This document shows, one piece after another, positions 35,547-45,244 of a DNA stretch of 64,000 nucleotides. Origin of the DNA: CAWUEZ02 sp963921355 (lineage in GTDB: Bacteria > Pseudomonadota > Alphaproteobacteria > Thalassobaculales > Thalassobaculaceae). Under the pieces are notes generated by a model. That model did not search any database. It was not told the origin of the DNA and was given only the letters and a program-made list of their open reading frames with translations. The stretch lies in contig OZ001190.1 in NCBI GenBank assembly GCA_963921355.3, positions 4,154,001 through 4,218,000 of the forward strand, read 5' to 3'. A program made the translations under genes and the position numbers. Numbering within the stretch: position 1 is the first letter of the stretch; every line of letters begins with the position of its first letter.

Positions 35547-36601
35547 CGGTCGAGCCCCAGCATGCGCCGGTTGGCGGCGTCGTCGGTGCCGGCATCGGCG
35601 AAGTCGTCGAACGCCCGTTCGGTGACCCGAATGATGTGGTCCCGCACGAAGGCTGCCCCTTCCCGGGCTCCGTCCTCCGGACGCTTCATCGCGCATTCCC
35701 ACTCGACGACCGCCCAGCCGTCGAAGTCGTAATGGGTCAGTTTCGAGAAGATCGCGCCGAAATCCACCTGACCGTCCCCGAGCGACCGGAACCGCCCGGC
35801 GCGGTCGATCCAGGACTGGAAGCCACCGTAGACGCCCTGGCGCCCGGTCGGATTGAGTTCGGCATCCTTGACGTGAAACATGCCGACGCGCTCGTGGTAG
35901 ATGTCGAGGTTGTCGAGATAGTCCAGCGCCTGCAGCACATAGTGCGACGGGTCGTACAGCATCTTGCAGCGCGGGTGGCCGTTCAGACGCTCGAGAAACA
36001 TCTCGAACGACACGCCGTCATGCAGATCCTCGCCCGGGTGGATCTCGTAGCACACGTCGACCCCGTTCTCCTCGGCGTGGTCCAGGATCGGACGCCAGCG
36101 CGCCGCCAACTCGTCGAACGCCGCCTCCACCAGCCCGGCCGGGCGCTGCGGCCAGGGGTACACATAGGGCCAGGCAAGCGCGCCGGAGAAGCTGGCATGG
36201 GCGCCGATCCCCATGTTGCGCGAGGCGGAAATGGCTTTGCGGACCTGATCGACCGCCCAAGCCTGGCGGGCCTTGGGATTACCGCGGACACTCGGGTCGG
36301 CGAAACCGTCGAACGCGTCGTCATAGGCCGGGTGGACGGCCACGAGCTGACCCTGAAGATGGGTCGAAAGCTCGGTCACCTCGACCCCGTTCTCGCGCGC
36401 GACCCCGAGGAACTCGTCGCAGTAGTCCTTGGAAGAGGCCGCCGCCTCCAGATCAATCAGCCGGCCGTCCCAGGACGGCACCTGCACACCGACATAGCCG
36501 CAATCCGCCGCCCATCGGGTGATCGCGGGCCAGCTGTTGAACGGCGCGTCGTCACCGGCGAACTGCGCCAGAAACAGCGCCGGCCCCTTGATGGTCTTCA
36601 T
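35543..36601 (-). CDS. Sugar phosphate isomerase/epimerase (xylose-isomerase-like TIM barrel)
   Basis: A 352-aa TIM barrel of the AP-endonuclease-2/xylose isomerase-like family. Candidate metal ligands lie in CYEIHPGEDLHDG (Glu/His), MLYDPSHYVLQ (Asp/His), FHVKDAE (His/Asp) and VVEWECAMKR (Glu). ATG 36601 has CGGGAGGACACC before it. With the adjacent dehydrogenase it forms a typical oxidation-isomerisation pair, as in keto-sugar or cyclitol catabolism. Downstream of the LacI-type gene (61 bp). Confidence 0.88.
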   Translation of the reverse strand: MKTIKGPALFLAQFAGDDAPFNSWPAITRWAADCGYVGVQVPSWDGRLIDLEAAASSKDYCDEFLGVARENGVEVTELSTHLQGQLVAVHPAYDDAFDGFADPSVRGNPKARQAWAVDQVRKAISASRNMGIGAHASFSGALAWPYVYPWPQRPAGLVEAAFDELAARWRPILDHAEENGVDVCYEIHPGEDLHDGVSFEMFLERLNGHPRCKMLYDPSHYVLQALDYLDNLDIYHERVGMFHVKDAELNPTGRQGVYGGFQSWIDRAGRFRSLGDGQVDFGAIFSKLTHYDFDGWAVVEWECAMKRPEDGAREGAAFVRDHIIRVTERAFDDFADAGTDDAANRRMLGLDR

Positions 36602-36662
36602 GGTGTCCTCCCGTGTTGCCGCCCCTCGCCCGCCGATCTGCACCAGCAGACCTTGGCCGGGG

Positions 36663-37691
36663 TCAGATCATGTTCTCTTTCAGTATGATTTCGATCCGGA
36701 TCCGCTCCTGGGACTCGATGATGTCGCGGTCGTCGCAGGACGCCCGGAGAATGCGGATGGCACTGCGCACGATATGGCTGACGTCCTGGGTGATGACGGC
36801 GTCCAGGGTCCCGGCGGCCAGCGCGTCGCGGGCCGCCGGCGTGAGTTCGTGCGCGATGACCACCACCTTGTCGCCGACGCCCAGGTCGTCGAGCGCGCGC
36901 AACATGCCGGTCACACCGCCCCCGAAACAGTACACACCCGCGATATCGTTGAAGTTCCGGAAAGCGTTGCCGACAAGGGTGTAGACCTCATCCGGGTCGT
37001 CATGACCCTCGAGCGACGGCAGCGTCTCCAGGTTGCTGAAATCACGGCCGATGACCTGGTCGAACCCGAGGCGGCGCTCCAGATGGTCGCGGGCCATCAT
37101 CGAACCGGCGATCGCCACCACCCGGCCGTCGATCCGGTTGAGGAACCGCCCCATCAGCCGTCCCGCCGTCCGGCCCGCCGCGATGTTGTCGATGCCGACG
37201 AAGTACCGCCGGTCGGTGCTGGGCAGATCCGAGATCACGGCCACGGTCTCGACACCGTGCTCCGATGCGCGTTTGAGGGCATCGCGCACCTGCGGGCTCT
37301 CCGCCGACATCACAGCGATCCCGTCGACGGCGCCATCCTGCAGCGCCGCGATCGAGCGCGCGATGGCATGGGGATCGAAGGCCGGCGGCGAGCGCACCTC
37401 GAGGCTGACCCGGTCGATCAGGGACGTCGGCCGGACATCTTCGATGGCCGCGTGGACCGAGCGCAGGAACGAACTCGTCGCTTCCGGGAGGACGAAGGCA
37501 AACCGGTAACTGCGTTGACGCGCGAGGTTTGCGGCCGCGACGTCGCGCGAGTAGCCGAGCGCGCGCACCGCGTCCTTGACCTTGGACACGGTCGCCGCCC
37601 GCACGCCCGGGCGGTCGTTCAGCACCCGGTCGACCGTGGCGAGGCTCACGCCGGCCTCGCGGGCCACATCATGCACCGTCGGTCTGGACAT
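36663..37691 (-). CDS. LacI family transcriptional regulator
   Basis: A 342-aa regulator: N-terminal LacI headpiece (TVHDVAREAGVSLATVDRVL), hinge helix (DVAAANLARQRSY), and a periplasmic-binding-protein-like sensor domain of the ribose type (YFVGIDNIAAGRTAGRLMG, YCFGGGVTG). The start at 37691 avoids a 13-residue extension. First gene of the operon ending in the DAK kinase, so it likely represses it in the absence of the sugar. Divergent from an SDR, 176 bp apart. Confidence 0.92.
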   Translation of the reverse strand: MSRPTVHDVAREAGVSLATVDRVLNDRPGVRAATVSKVKDAVRALGYSRDVAAANLARQRSYRFAFVLPEATSSFLRSVHAAIEDVRPTSLIDRVSLEVRSPPAFDPHAIARSIAALQDGAVDGIAVMSAESPQVRDALKRASEHGVETVAVISDLPSTDRRYFVGIDNIAAGRTAGRLMGRFLNRIDGRVVAIAGSMMARDHLERRLGFDQVIGRDFSNLETLPSLEGHDDPDEVYTLVGNAFRNFNDIAGVYCFGGGVTGMLRALDDLGVGDKVVVIAHELTPAARDALAAGTLDAVITQDVSHIVRSAIRILRASCDDRDIIESQERIRIEIILKENMI

Positions 37692-37867
37692 TCCCCAAAT
37701 CTCTTCGCAGGAATGATGTACGTCAATCAAAGATGACGATGCGGCGATTCAGCTGGCGGCAATTGCCCCCGCCGCGATCATCAGGGAGGGACCATCGACG
37801 GGCTCTTTGCCCGTCCCGGCGAGGAGGGCATGCTGGCGCATCAAACCGTCAACGAGGAGACCGCTCC

Positions 37868-38707
37868 ATGACCCATCCCGCCCTCACCTCTGACTCGGTC
37901 GCCGTCATCACCGGCGGGGCGTCCGGGATCGGCCTGGCCTCGGCCATGGAGTTCGCCACCAGGGGGATGCGCGTCGCCATCGTCGACCGCGCCGAGGACA
38001 AACTGGCCGCCGCGGAAAGCGACCTTCGGGCCGCCGGGGCCGCCGACGTCTTGGCGGCATCGGTGGATGTCTCGGACCGCGCGCAGATCGAAGCGTTGGA
38101 GGCCGAGGTCACCGCACGCTTCGGCGGAACCGACATTCTCATGAACAACGCCGGCGTCGGCGGGCGTTCGTCCTGTCTGGGGCCGTATGACGCCTGGCAG
38201 ACCTTCCTCGGCATCAACTTCCTCGGCGTCCTCCACGGCACCCAGATCTTCGCGCCCGGGATGGTCGCCCGCGGTCGTCCCGGTGCGATCGTCAACACCG
38301 GTTCCAAGCAGGGAATCACCACACCGCGGGGTAATCCCGCCTACAACGTTTCCAAGGCTGCGATCAAAGCCTTCACCGAGGCGCTGGCCCATGAACTGCG
38401 CAACACCGAGGGCTGCCGCATCACCGCCCATCTGCTGATCCCCGGCTTCGTCTTCACCGGCATTACGGGGCTGGCGGAGAAGCCGGCCGCCGCCTGGACG
38501 GCCGAGCAGACAGCGGCGTTCCTTATCGAGCGCATGAACGCGGGCGACTTCTACATTCTGTACCCGGACAACGATGTCCCGCGCGAGAAGGACGAGAAGC
38601 GCATCGCCTGGGCCGCCGGCGACATCATCGAGAACCGCCCGGCCCTCAGCCGATGGCATCCGGACTACAAGGAAGCCTTCGATGCGTTCATGGAGGCTGA
38701 TCACTAG
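37868..38707 (+). CDS. SDR-family oxidoreductase
   Basis: A 279-aa short-chain dehydrogenase: TGGASGIGLA cofactor loop, VDVSDRAQIEAL, NNAGVGG, a Ser-bearing strand (IVNTGSKQG) and the YNVSKAA catalytic motif. The C-terminus has IPGFVFTGITG, then a longer tail with DNDVPREKDEKRIAWAAGDII. It is divergent from the LacI gene. An RBS-like GAGGAGACCGCTCC precedes the ATG. Substrate unknown. Confidence 0.9.
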   Translation: MTHPALTSDSVAVITGGASGIGLASAMEFATRGMRVAIVDRAEDKLAAAESDLRAAGAADVLAASVDVSDRAQIEALEAEVTARFGGTDILMNNAGVGGRSSCLGPYDAWQTFLGINFLGVLHGTQIFAPGMVARGRPGAIVNTGSKQGITTPRGNPAYNVSKAAIKAFTEALAHELRNTEGCRITAHLLIPGFVFTGITGLAEKPAAAWTAEQTAAFLIERMNAGDFYILYPDNDVPREKDEKRIAWAAGDIIENRPALSRWHPDYKEAFDAFMEADH

Positions 38708-38756
38708 GCGTTCCGGCCGCTGTCCAAGGTCGCTGTCGCTGTCCTTCAAAAAAAAT

Positions 38757-38834
38757 TCTATCAAGTGATAGATAGAGGTTGAACGCTTGAACCGAACTCC
38801 TATCTGTTGATCACAAAATCTACCTACTGATAGA
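38757..38834. promoter_or_regulatory. Pair of similar operator-like inverted repeats
   Basis: TCTATCA-AG-TGATAGA (38757-38772) is a perfect 7-bp inverted repeat. TCTACCT-AC-TGATAGA (38819-38834) is the same pattern with two mismatches, 62 bp further on. They lie in the AT-rich spacer just before the SDR at 38852, so they probably bind one regulator. Confidence 0.55.
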
Positions 38835-38851
38835 TAATTTCGGAGATCAAC

Positions 38852-39631
38852 ATGAGCACCACCGATACCAACGCCGTCGCCCTGGTCGTAGGCGGTTCCA
38901 GCGGAATGGGCCTGGAGAGCGCGCGCCGGTTGCGGGCCAAGGGTCTGGACGTGATGATCGTCGGGCAGAACGCCCAGAAGCTGGCCACCGCCAAGGCCGA
39001 CCTCGAGGCGGGCGCCGGCGGCCGGGTGGAGACCCGGGCCGTCAACCTCAAGGACGCCGCCGCCGTCGACGCCTTCGTCGCCGAACTCGACCGCGAAGCC
39101 CGGCCGATCCGCCACCTGGTGAACGCCGCTGGCACGTTCAAGCCGCTGGCGTTTCTCGATCATGGGGACGCCGACTACGACGCCTATATGAGCCTGAACC
39201 GGGCGACCTTCTTCATAACCCAGGCGGTCGCCCGGAACACGAAGGCCCATGGCGGCGGGTCGATCGTCAATGTCGGCTCCATGTGGGCCAAGCAGGCGAT
39301 CAAGGCGACCCCATCCTCGGCCTATTCGATGGCCAAGGCCGGGTTGCATTCCCTGACCCAGCATCTGGCGATGGAACTCGGGGACCATGGGATCCGGGTC
39401 AACGGGGTGTCGCCTGCCGTGGTCGTCACGCCGATCTACGGGGCCTTCATCGACCCCGACAAGATCGAGGAGACCCTGACCGGCGGGTTCGACGCCTTCC
39501 ATCCGGTCGGCCGGGTCGGCCGCGCCGACGACGTCGCCAGCACCGTCTGCTACCTGCTGTCGGACGAAGCCTCCTGGGTGACCGGCGCGGTCTGGGACGT
39601 CGACGGTGGCGTGATGGCAGGCCGCACCTGA
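38852..39631 (+). CDS. SDR-family oxidoreductase
   Basis: A 259-aa classical SDR: VGGSSGMGLES cofactor loop, LVNAAGTFKPL, NVGSMWAKQ with the catalytic Ser, YSMAKAG catalytic Tyr/Lys, SPAVVVTPIYG and the C-terminal GAVWDVDGGV. Preceded by an AT-rich spacer with two operator-like repeats. Lies between the DAK-type operon and the iol operon and may act on an inositol-derived or sugar intermediate (inference). Confidence 0.9.
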   Translation: MSTTDTNAVALVVGGSSGMGLESARRLRAKGLDVMIVGQNAQKLATAKADLEAGAGGRVETRAVNLKDAAAVDAFVAELDREARPIRHLVNAAGTFKPLAFLDHGDADYDAYMSLNRATFFITQAVARNTKAHGGGSIVNVGSMWAKQAIKATPSSAYSMAKAGLHSLTQHLAMELGDHGIRVNGVSPAVVVTPIYGAFIDPDKIEETLTGGFDAFHPVGRVGRADDVASTVCYLLSDEASWVTGAVWDVDGGVMAGRT

Positions 39632-39696
39632 GGGATCAACGCGGCCGCGATCGACACTCCCGCTCCGGCAGGTGATGCCCGCCGCCGTCCCGGCGA

Positions 39697-40503
39697 TCAG
39701 GATGACGCGAGCATCCATTCATGGGCCGGGTCGTTGTGGAACTTCCAGATCCGCTTCGGCCCGGCCATGACGTTCAGATAGTACAGGTCGTAGCCATGCG
39801 GTGCGCCGACCGGATGGTAGCCACGGGGAACCACCACGACATCGCCATCCTCGACCGACAGTGTTTCATCGAGATCCCGATCATCTGTATAGACCCGCTG
39901 AAACGCGAACCCCTGGGGCGGGTTGGTGCGATGGTAGTAGGTCTCTTCCAATTGGGATTCGTCCGGCAGGGCGTCGCGATCGTGCTTGTGCGGCGGATAG
40001 GACGACCAGTTCCCGCCCGGCGTGATGACCTCGACGACCAGCAGACTGTCGGCCGGTTCGGTTTCCGGCAGGATATTGCTGACCAGACACCGGTTGGTGC
40101 CACTGCCCCGTTCCTCGTAGCCGACCTGGTCGGAGGGGATCAGCCTGGCCTTGCGGTCGGTGTGGGCCGGCGCCGAACAGACCGCCAGCTCGACGTCCGT
40201 GATGGCGGTCAGGCGCCACACCGTTTCCCGCGGCACGAAGACAGACCAGGGCTTCGCCCCTTCGAACAGGCTCATACGGGCACCGACTTCGCCGAAGTCA
40301 GCATCGCCGACGCCGCACTGGGCACGCCCCGTCACCATGACCAGGCAGACCTCGCGGTCGCCGGTGGGTTTCGACACAGTCTGGCCCGGTGCCAGTCGAT
40401 GGACATCGAACCCGACATGCTTCCAGCCGGCACTCTCCGGCGTCACGTGAATGACCCGACCGTCGGCGTCCGGAGACTCCGGCCTCGCCCGCAGTTTCGA
40501 CAT
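39697..40503 (-). CDS. iolB: 5-deoxy-glucuronate isomerase (IolB)
   Basis: A 268-aa bicupin of the IolB/KduI family. It isomerises 5-deoxy-D-glucuronate to 2-deoxy-5-keto-gluconate in inositol catabolism. Metal-binding cupin residues are in SSYPPHKHDRD and EETYYHRTNPPQGFAFQRVY. The C-terminal GYHPVGAPHGYDLYYLNVMAG is the family signature. ATG 40503 is preceded by GAAGGAGGGTCCAACG. Last gene of the iolCDEB operon, 14 nt after iolE. Confidence 0.96.
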   Translation of the reverse strand: MSKLRARPESPDADGRVIHVTPESAGWKHVGFDVHRLAPGQTVSKPTGDREVCLVMVTGRAQCGVGDADFGEVGARMSLFEGAKPWSVFVPRETVWRLTAITDVELAVCSAPAHTDRKARLIPSDQVGYEERGSGTNRCLVSNILPETEPADSLLVVEVITPGGNWSSYPPHKHDRDALPDESQLEETYYHRTNPPQGFAFQRVYTDDRDLDETLSVEDGDVVVVPRGYHPVGAPHGYDLYYLNVMAGPKRIWKFHNDPAHEWMLASS

Positions 40504-40517
40504 CGTTGGACCCTCCT

Positions 40518-41408
40518 TCAGATCAGACCGGCCTCCCGGGCGGCCCGGGACAGAGTATCGAACCCGAGCCTGGCATAGGTCGCCGGGTTGGCGACCGCCG
40601 GATCCTGCTCGGCCTCGATCACCAGCCATCCGGAATAGCCGGCATCGGCGGCGGTCGCGAGCACCGGTGCGTAATCGATGCAGCCGTCGCCGGGGACCGT
40701 GAAAACGCCGGCGATCACAGCGTCGAGGAAACTCAGATCCTGCGCGCGGACGCGCTCCATGACGTCGGGGCGGATGTCCTTGCAGTGGATATGGACGATC
40801 CGATCGGCATAGGTCCGGGCCAAAGCGGCCGGATCGCCGCCGCCGAACAGGGCGTGACCGGTGTCGATCAGGAAACCGACAGCCGGGCCCGTTCCCTCCA
40901 TCAGCGCGGTGATCTCGTCGCCGGTCTCGATCACGGTTCCCACGTGGTGGTGGTAGGCGACGCGCAGACCACGATCCAGAAGCCGGTCGGCGAGTTCGGT
41001 CAGCCGGCTGGTGAGCCGGGACATCTCGTCGACCGACAGGACCGGTCGCGTCGACAGCGCCCGCGACCGGTCACCGTGGACCGTGTTGGTGGCTTCCGCG
41101 ACGATGACGACCGAACATCCGAGGGCCGACAGCAGGGCTGCATGATCCTCCATCGCCGCGAGTTCCTGGTCGACGGTGCGGTTCAGCAGGTCCGTCGAGT
41201 ACCAGCCCGAGACCAGATCGAGACCGTGCGCCGCCAGGATCGGAGACAGGGTCGCCGCGTCCCGCGGAAACTTGGTTCCCAGTTCCACCCCCTCGAAACC
41301 GGCAGCCCTGGCCTCTGTCAGGCAGGTCTCAAGCGAGGTCTCGCCCCCAAGACTGGTCAGGTCGTCATTCGACCAGGCAATCGGGCTGACACCGATACGC
41401 ACACTCAT
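40518..41408 (-). CDS. iolE: Myo-inosose-2 dehydratase (IolE)
   Basis: A 296-aa TIM-barrel dehydratase. It removes water from 2-keto-myo-inositol to give the diketone used by IolD. Family elements: GVSPIAWSNDDL, GFEGVELGTKFP, AYHHHVGTVIE, IDTGHALFGGGDP, HIHCKDIRPDV and the C-terminal VIEAEQDP. ATG overlaps the iolD stop by 4 nt, so it is translationally coupled. Confidence 0.96.
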   Translation of the reverse strand: MSVRIGVSPIAWSNDDLTSLGGETSLETCLTEARAAGFEGVELGTKFPRDAATLSPILAAHGLDLVSGWYSTDLLNRTVDQELAAMEDHAALLSALGCSVVIVAEATNTVHGDRSRALSTRPVLSVDEMSRLTSRLTELADRLLDRGLRVAYHHHVGTVIETGDEITALMEGTGPAVGFLIDTGHALFGGGDPAALARTYADRIVHIHCKDIRPDVMERVRAQDLSFLDAVIAGVFTVPGDGCIDYAPVLATAADAGYSGWLVIEAEQDPAVANPATYARLGFDTLSRAAREAGLI

Positions 41409-43255
41409 CCCGGCACCTTTGAGGACTGCGGTTGACGCACCGTCTCATAGGCTCGCCTCGCGGCACGCACCTCGGCGCGTGCCGATACTTCCGGCACGGC
41501 GACGTCCCACCAGGTCCCACCGGCCTCGGTTGTGATCATGGGATCGGTATCGATGACGATGACATGGGTGCGCGCCGAGTTCTTGGCGCGGGTCACCGCC
41601 GCCTCCAGCGCCTCGATGGTTTCGACCTTCTCGGCGACGGCGCCCAGGCTCTCGGCGTGAGCGCGGAAGTCGACGACGGGCAGGGTCTCGTGAAGGGCAT
41701 CCTTCAGCAGGTTGTTGAAGGATTCCCCGCCGGTGCCCCGTTGCAGCCGGTTGATGCAACCGAAGCCCCGATTGTCCAACACGACGATCGTCAGCTTCTG
41801 ACCGAGCATGACCGAGGTGGCGATCTCGGAGTTCATCATCAGGTAGCTTCCATCACCGACCAGAACGACGACGTCCTGCTCCGGGTGGGCCAGCTTGACC
41901 CCGAGGCCGCCCGCGATCTCATAGCCCATGCAGGAGTACCCGTACTCCACGTGGTATCCGTTCGGTTTGTCGGCTCGCCAGAGCTTATGCAGTTCGCCCG
42001 GCAGCCCGCCGGCCGCACAGACCACGATGTCGTCGGCCCCGCACACGCGATTGACGGCCCCCAACACCTGGGCATCGCTCGGCTGGCCCGACCCAGGTGC
42101 CGCGGTCGCCGCCTCCGCTATCTGGTGCCAGTCCCCGAGCGCCCGCGCCGCACCTTGCGTCCAGCCTTCCGGGGACTGGTAGTCGGCGATGATCGCGGAC
42201 AGCTCGGACAGGCCGGTCCGCGCATCGGCGACCAGGCTGACGGCCAGTTGCTTGCCGGCATCGAACGGCTGCACGTTCAGCATCACGAGCCGCCGGTCCG
42301 GGTTTTGGAAGAGTTCCCAGGATCCGGTCGTGAAATCCTGCATCCGGGTGCCGACGGCCAGGATGAGGTCGGCCTCCTGGGCGCAGGCATTGGCCGCGCT
42401 GCTGCCGGTCACGCCGATCGACCCCAGGTTCATAGGATGGTCCCAAGGCAGCGCGCTCTTGCCGGCCTGGGTTTCGGCGACCGGGACCTTGTGCTGTTCG
42501 GCGAACCGCCGCAGGACCTCGCTTGCCCCGGAGTAGAGCACCCCGCCGCCGGCGATGATCATCGGTTTGGCGGCCGCCCGCAGCAGTCCCGCGACCTCCG
42601 CAAGCTCGCCCTCGTCCGGTCGGATCCTGCGCGGCGTCCAAACCCGGCCCTCGAAAAACCCGCTCGGGAAGTCATAGGCCTCTGCTTGGGTATCCTGACA
42701 CAGCGCCAGGGTTACCGGGCCGCACTCGGCCGGGTCGGTCAGGACGGACACCGCTCTCGGCAGCGCCGTCAGCAATTGCTCCGGGCGCTGGATCCGGTCG
42801 AAGTAGCGCGAGACCGGCCGGAAGCAGTCGTTCGCGCTGACCGTGCCATCCCCGAAGTCCTCGATCTGCTGAAGAACCGGGTCCGGAAGACGGTTGGCGA
42901 AAACGTCGCCGGGCAGCAGCAGGACCGGCAACCGATTGGCATGCGCCACCGCCGCGGCCGTCACCATGTTGGTCGCGCCGGGGCCGATCGATGTGGTGCA
43001 GGCCATCATCCGCCGGCGGTTCATCGACTTCGCGAACGCGATCGCCGCATGCGCCATCGCCTGCTCGTTGTGCGATCGGTAGGTCGGCAGACGGTCGCGC
43101 TCATGCCAGAGCGCCTCCCCCATCCCGGCCACATTGCCGTGGCCGAAGATCGCCCAGACGCCGGCGAACAAGGGGGCCGGCTCGCCATCGATCAGTGTCT
43201 GTTGCGCGGCGAGGTAGCGGACCAGCGCCTGCGCCATCGTCATCCGAACTGCCAT
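41405..43255 (-). CDS. iolD: 3D-(3,5/4)-trihydroxycyclohexane-1,2-dione hydrolase (IolD)
   Basis: A 616-aa thiamine-diphosphate enzyme that opens the inositol-derived diketone ring to 5-deoxy-glucuronate. The ThDP motif is VGDGSYLMMNSEI...DNRGFG; the N-terminal domain has GHGNVAGMGEAL with the activating Glu-like position, and SIGPGATNM. Follows iolC with a 17-nt gap, and couples to iolE by overlap. Confidence 0.96.
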   Translation of the reverse strand: MAVRMTMAQALVRYLAAQQTLIDGEPAPLFAGVWAIFGHGNVAGMGEALWHERDRLPTYRSHNEQAMAHAAIAFAKSMNRRRMMACTTSIGPGATNMVTAAAVAHANRLPVLLLPGDVFANRLPDPVLQQIEDFGDGTVSANDCFRPVSRYFDRIQRPEQLLTALPRAVSVLTDPAECGPVTLALCQDTQAEAYDFPSGFFEGRVWTPRRIRPDEGELAEVAGLLRAAAKPMIIAGGGVLYSGASEVLRRFAEQHKVPVAETQAGKSALPWDHPMNLGSIGVTGSSAANACAQEADLILAVGTRMQDFTTGSWELFQNPDRRLVMLNVQPFDAGKQLAVSLVADARTGLSELSAIIADYQSPEGWTQGAARALGDWHQIAEAATAAPGSGQPSDAQVLGAVNRVCGADDIVVCAAGGLPGELHKLWRADKPNGYHVEYGYSCMGYEIAGGLGVKLAHPEQDVVVLVGDGSYLMMNSEIATSVMLGQKLTIVVLDNRGFGCINRLQRGTGGESFNNLLKDALHETLPVVDFRAHAESLGAVAEKVETIEALEAAVTRAKNSARTHVIVIDTDPMITTEAGGTWWDVAVPEVSARAEVRAARRAYETVRQPQSSKVPG

Positions 43256-43272
43256 CTCCCCTGCTCCCTGGT

Positions 43273-45204
43273 TTAGGCGGCCCGGCCGGAGGCCGCGGCT
43301 GTCCAGGCCGCCACCAGCCGATCGAACCGTTCCGACATGCGCGACACGGCGCCCGCATCGTCGACCGTATCAGCGAACCATTCCCGTGCCACGTCGCCGA
43401 AGATCGACCGGCCGACCGCGAACCCCTTCATGACGGGTTCCCGCGCCGCCGCGTCGAACGAGCGGATCAGGTCTTCCTCCGGTGCGTCGAGGCCGAGCAT
43501 CACCACGCCCTGGCAGTGCGGATCGCGGTCCCGGATCACCGCCGACACCTCACGCCAGGCTGCCGGGTCGGGCGCCGGTTCGAGTTTCCACCAGTCCGGC
43601 GCCACCCCGATCGCGTAGAACTTCTGCATGGCGCGGGCGGCGGTATCGGCTTCCAGCGGACCGTGCTTGCCGGCGATCACCTCCAGCATCATCTCGTGAC
43701 CCGTCCGCCTGCAGGCATCGAACAGCCTCGCAACCCGACGTTCCTGCTCGTCCCGCAGGTCCTCGGGGTCGTCCGGATGGTAGAAGACAAGGCATTTGAC
43801 GGTCTGAACGACCGGCCACTCGGCAAGGGCCGAGCCCAGGTCCGGGCCTTCCTCGAAGTCGACGGGACGCGAACCCGGAACCTCGATCGGCCTGCCGATC
43901 CAGAGCGCGCCGTCACTGGCGGCGTGAAGCGCATCCCGCCCGAGACGGTCGTCGACCAGAATACCGAAACCGTCCCGTCCGTCCGCCACCCGGCAGGCCG
44001 CCTGGTAGGCCAGCCGCTTGAAAGCGCCAATCCGTTCGAGCGCCGGACCAGCCTTGGTCAGCCCCGCCTCCGAGGCCATGGCCTCGAACTGGGCGCGGTG
44101 ATCGAAGGCAAGCGCGAACAGATGCGGCCACTGGCGGCGGCGTGTGGTGCCCCAGTGAATGCGGTTGAGCACGGCGTCCTTGCGCAACGCCGGCGTCGCA
44201 CTGCCATGCTCCAGCAGATGGGTGAGTTCCGTCCAGGACGGGACCGCAGGCGCGCACCCGTGACGGGACACCGCAAACGCGCCGCAGGCGTTGGCCAGCC
44301 GGCAGCACTCCTGCAACGGCAGATCCCGCAGCCAGCCGCGCAGAAACCCGCTCATGAACGCGTCGCCGGCACCCAGAACGTTGTAGACCTCGACCGGAAA
44401 GCCGGGCCCCTGGATCCCCTCCTCGAGATCGTCGGGAATGGCGCCGTCAAAGACGACGCACCCCATCGGGCCGCGCTTGCATACGATCGTGGCCGCCGTC
44501 GCCGCCCGGACGTTGCGGATCGCGGCCAGGGTGTCCGTCGTGCCTCCGGCGATGTGGAACTCCTCCTCCGTACCGACGATCAGATCGCACAGCGGCAACA
44601 CCGGCCGCAGCCGTTCCGTGACCTCCGACGACGCGACGAACCGTTCTTCTCCCAAGCCGGCGCCGGTCAGATTCCAGAGAACCGGCCGGTAGTCGATGTC
44701 GAAGACCACCCGCCGGCCGCCATCCCGCGCCGCCTCCGCCAGTTTCCGCGACGCCGCCGCGACCGTCGGCGTCGACAGGTGCGTGCCGGTGATCACCACC
44801 GCCTTCGCCGATTGCGCATAGGCCGGGTCGACATCATCCTCGCAGACGGCCATGTCGGCACAGTTCTCGCGATAGAAAATCAGCGGAAACGTGTGTTCGT
44901 CCCGGATCCCGAGAATGGCAAGCGCGGTCAGCCGGTCGGGATCGGTCTTGAGGCACGACACATCCACGCCCTCGACGACCAGGGTCTCGCGGATGAACCG
45001 CCCGAGATGCTCGTCGCCGACACGGCTGACGAACCCGGCCCGCAGCCCGAGCCGGGAGGAACCGATCGCGATGTTGCAGGGACAGCCGCCGACATACTTG
45101 GCGAAACTCCCCATGTCCTCCAGGCGCCCGCCGACCTGCTGGCCGTAGAGATCGACGCTGCAGCGACCCAGGGTAACCACGTCCAGCGTCGTTTCCCGGT
45201 CCAT
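43273..45204 (-). CDS. iolC: 5-dehydro-2-deoxygluconokinase with C-terminal DUF2090 aldolase-like domain (IolC)
   Basis: A 643-aa fusion. Residues about 1-320 are a PfkB sugar kinase (GRCSVDLYGQQ, VGGCPCNIAIGSSRLG, and the ATP/catalytic VLGAGDAFMSGFLRG). The rest is DUF2090 (PHLFALAFDHRAQFE, FAVGRSIFGD), considered to act as the next-step aldolase in proteobacterial iolC fusions. First gene of iolCDEB. ATG 45204 has GGGAGTAGGCGT in front. The upstream 155-bp spacer to iolG has two putative IolR sites. Confidence 0.94.
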   Translation of the reverse strand: MDRETTLDVVTLGRCSVDLYGQQVGGRLEDMGSFAKYVGGCPCNIAIGSSRLGLRAGFVSRVGDEHLGRFIRETLVVEGVDVSCLKTDPDRLTALAILGIRDEHTFPLIFYRENCADMAVCEDDVDPAYAQSAKAVVITGTHLSTPTVAAASRKLAEAARDGGRRVVFDIDYRPVLWNLTGAGLGEERFVASSEVTERLRPVLPLCDLIVGTEEEFHIAGGTTDTLAAIRNVRAATAATIVCKRGPMGCVVFDGAIPDDLEEGIQGPGFPVEVYNVLGAGDAFMSGFLRGWLRDLPLQECCRLANACGAFAVSRHGCAPAVPSWTELTHLLEHGSATPALRKDAVLNRIHWGTTRRRQWPHLFALAFDHRAQFEAMASEAGLTKAGPALERIGAFKRLAYQAACRVADGRDGFGILVDDRLGRDALHAASDGALWIGRPIEVPGSRPVDFEEGPDLGSALAEWPVVQTVKCLVFYHPDDPEDLRDEQERRVARLFDACRRTGHEMMLEVIAGKHGPLEADTAARAMQKFYAIGVAPDWWKLEPAPDPAAWREVSAVIRDRDPHCQGVVMLGLDAPEEDLIRSFDAAAREPVMKGFAVGRSIFGDVAREWFADTVDDAGAVSRMSERFDRLVAAWTAAASGRAA

Positions 45205-45244
45205 ACGCCTACTCCCTGCCGCACGTTCGAGCGCCACGATTCAA

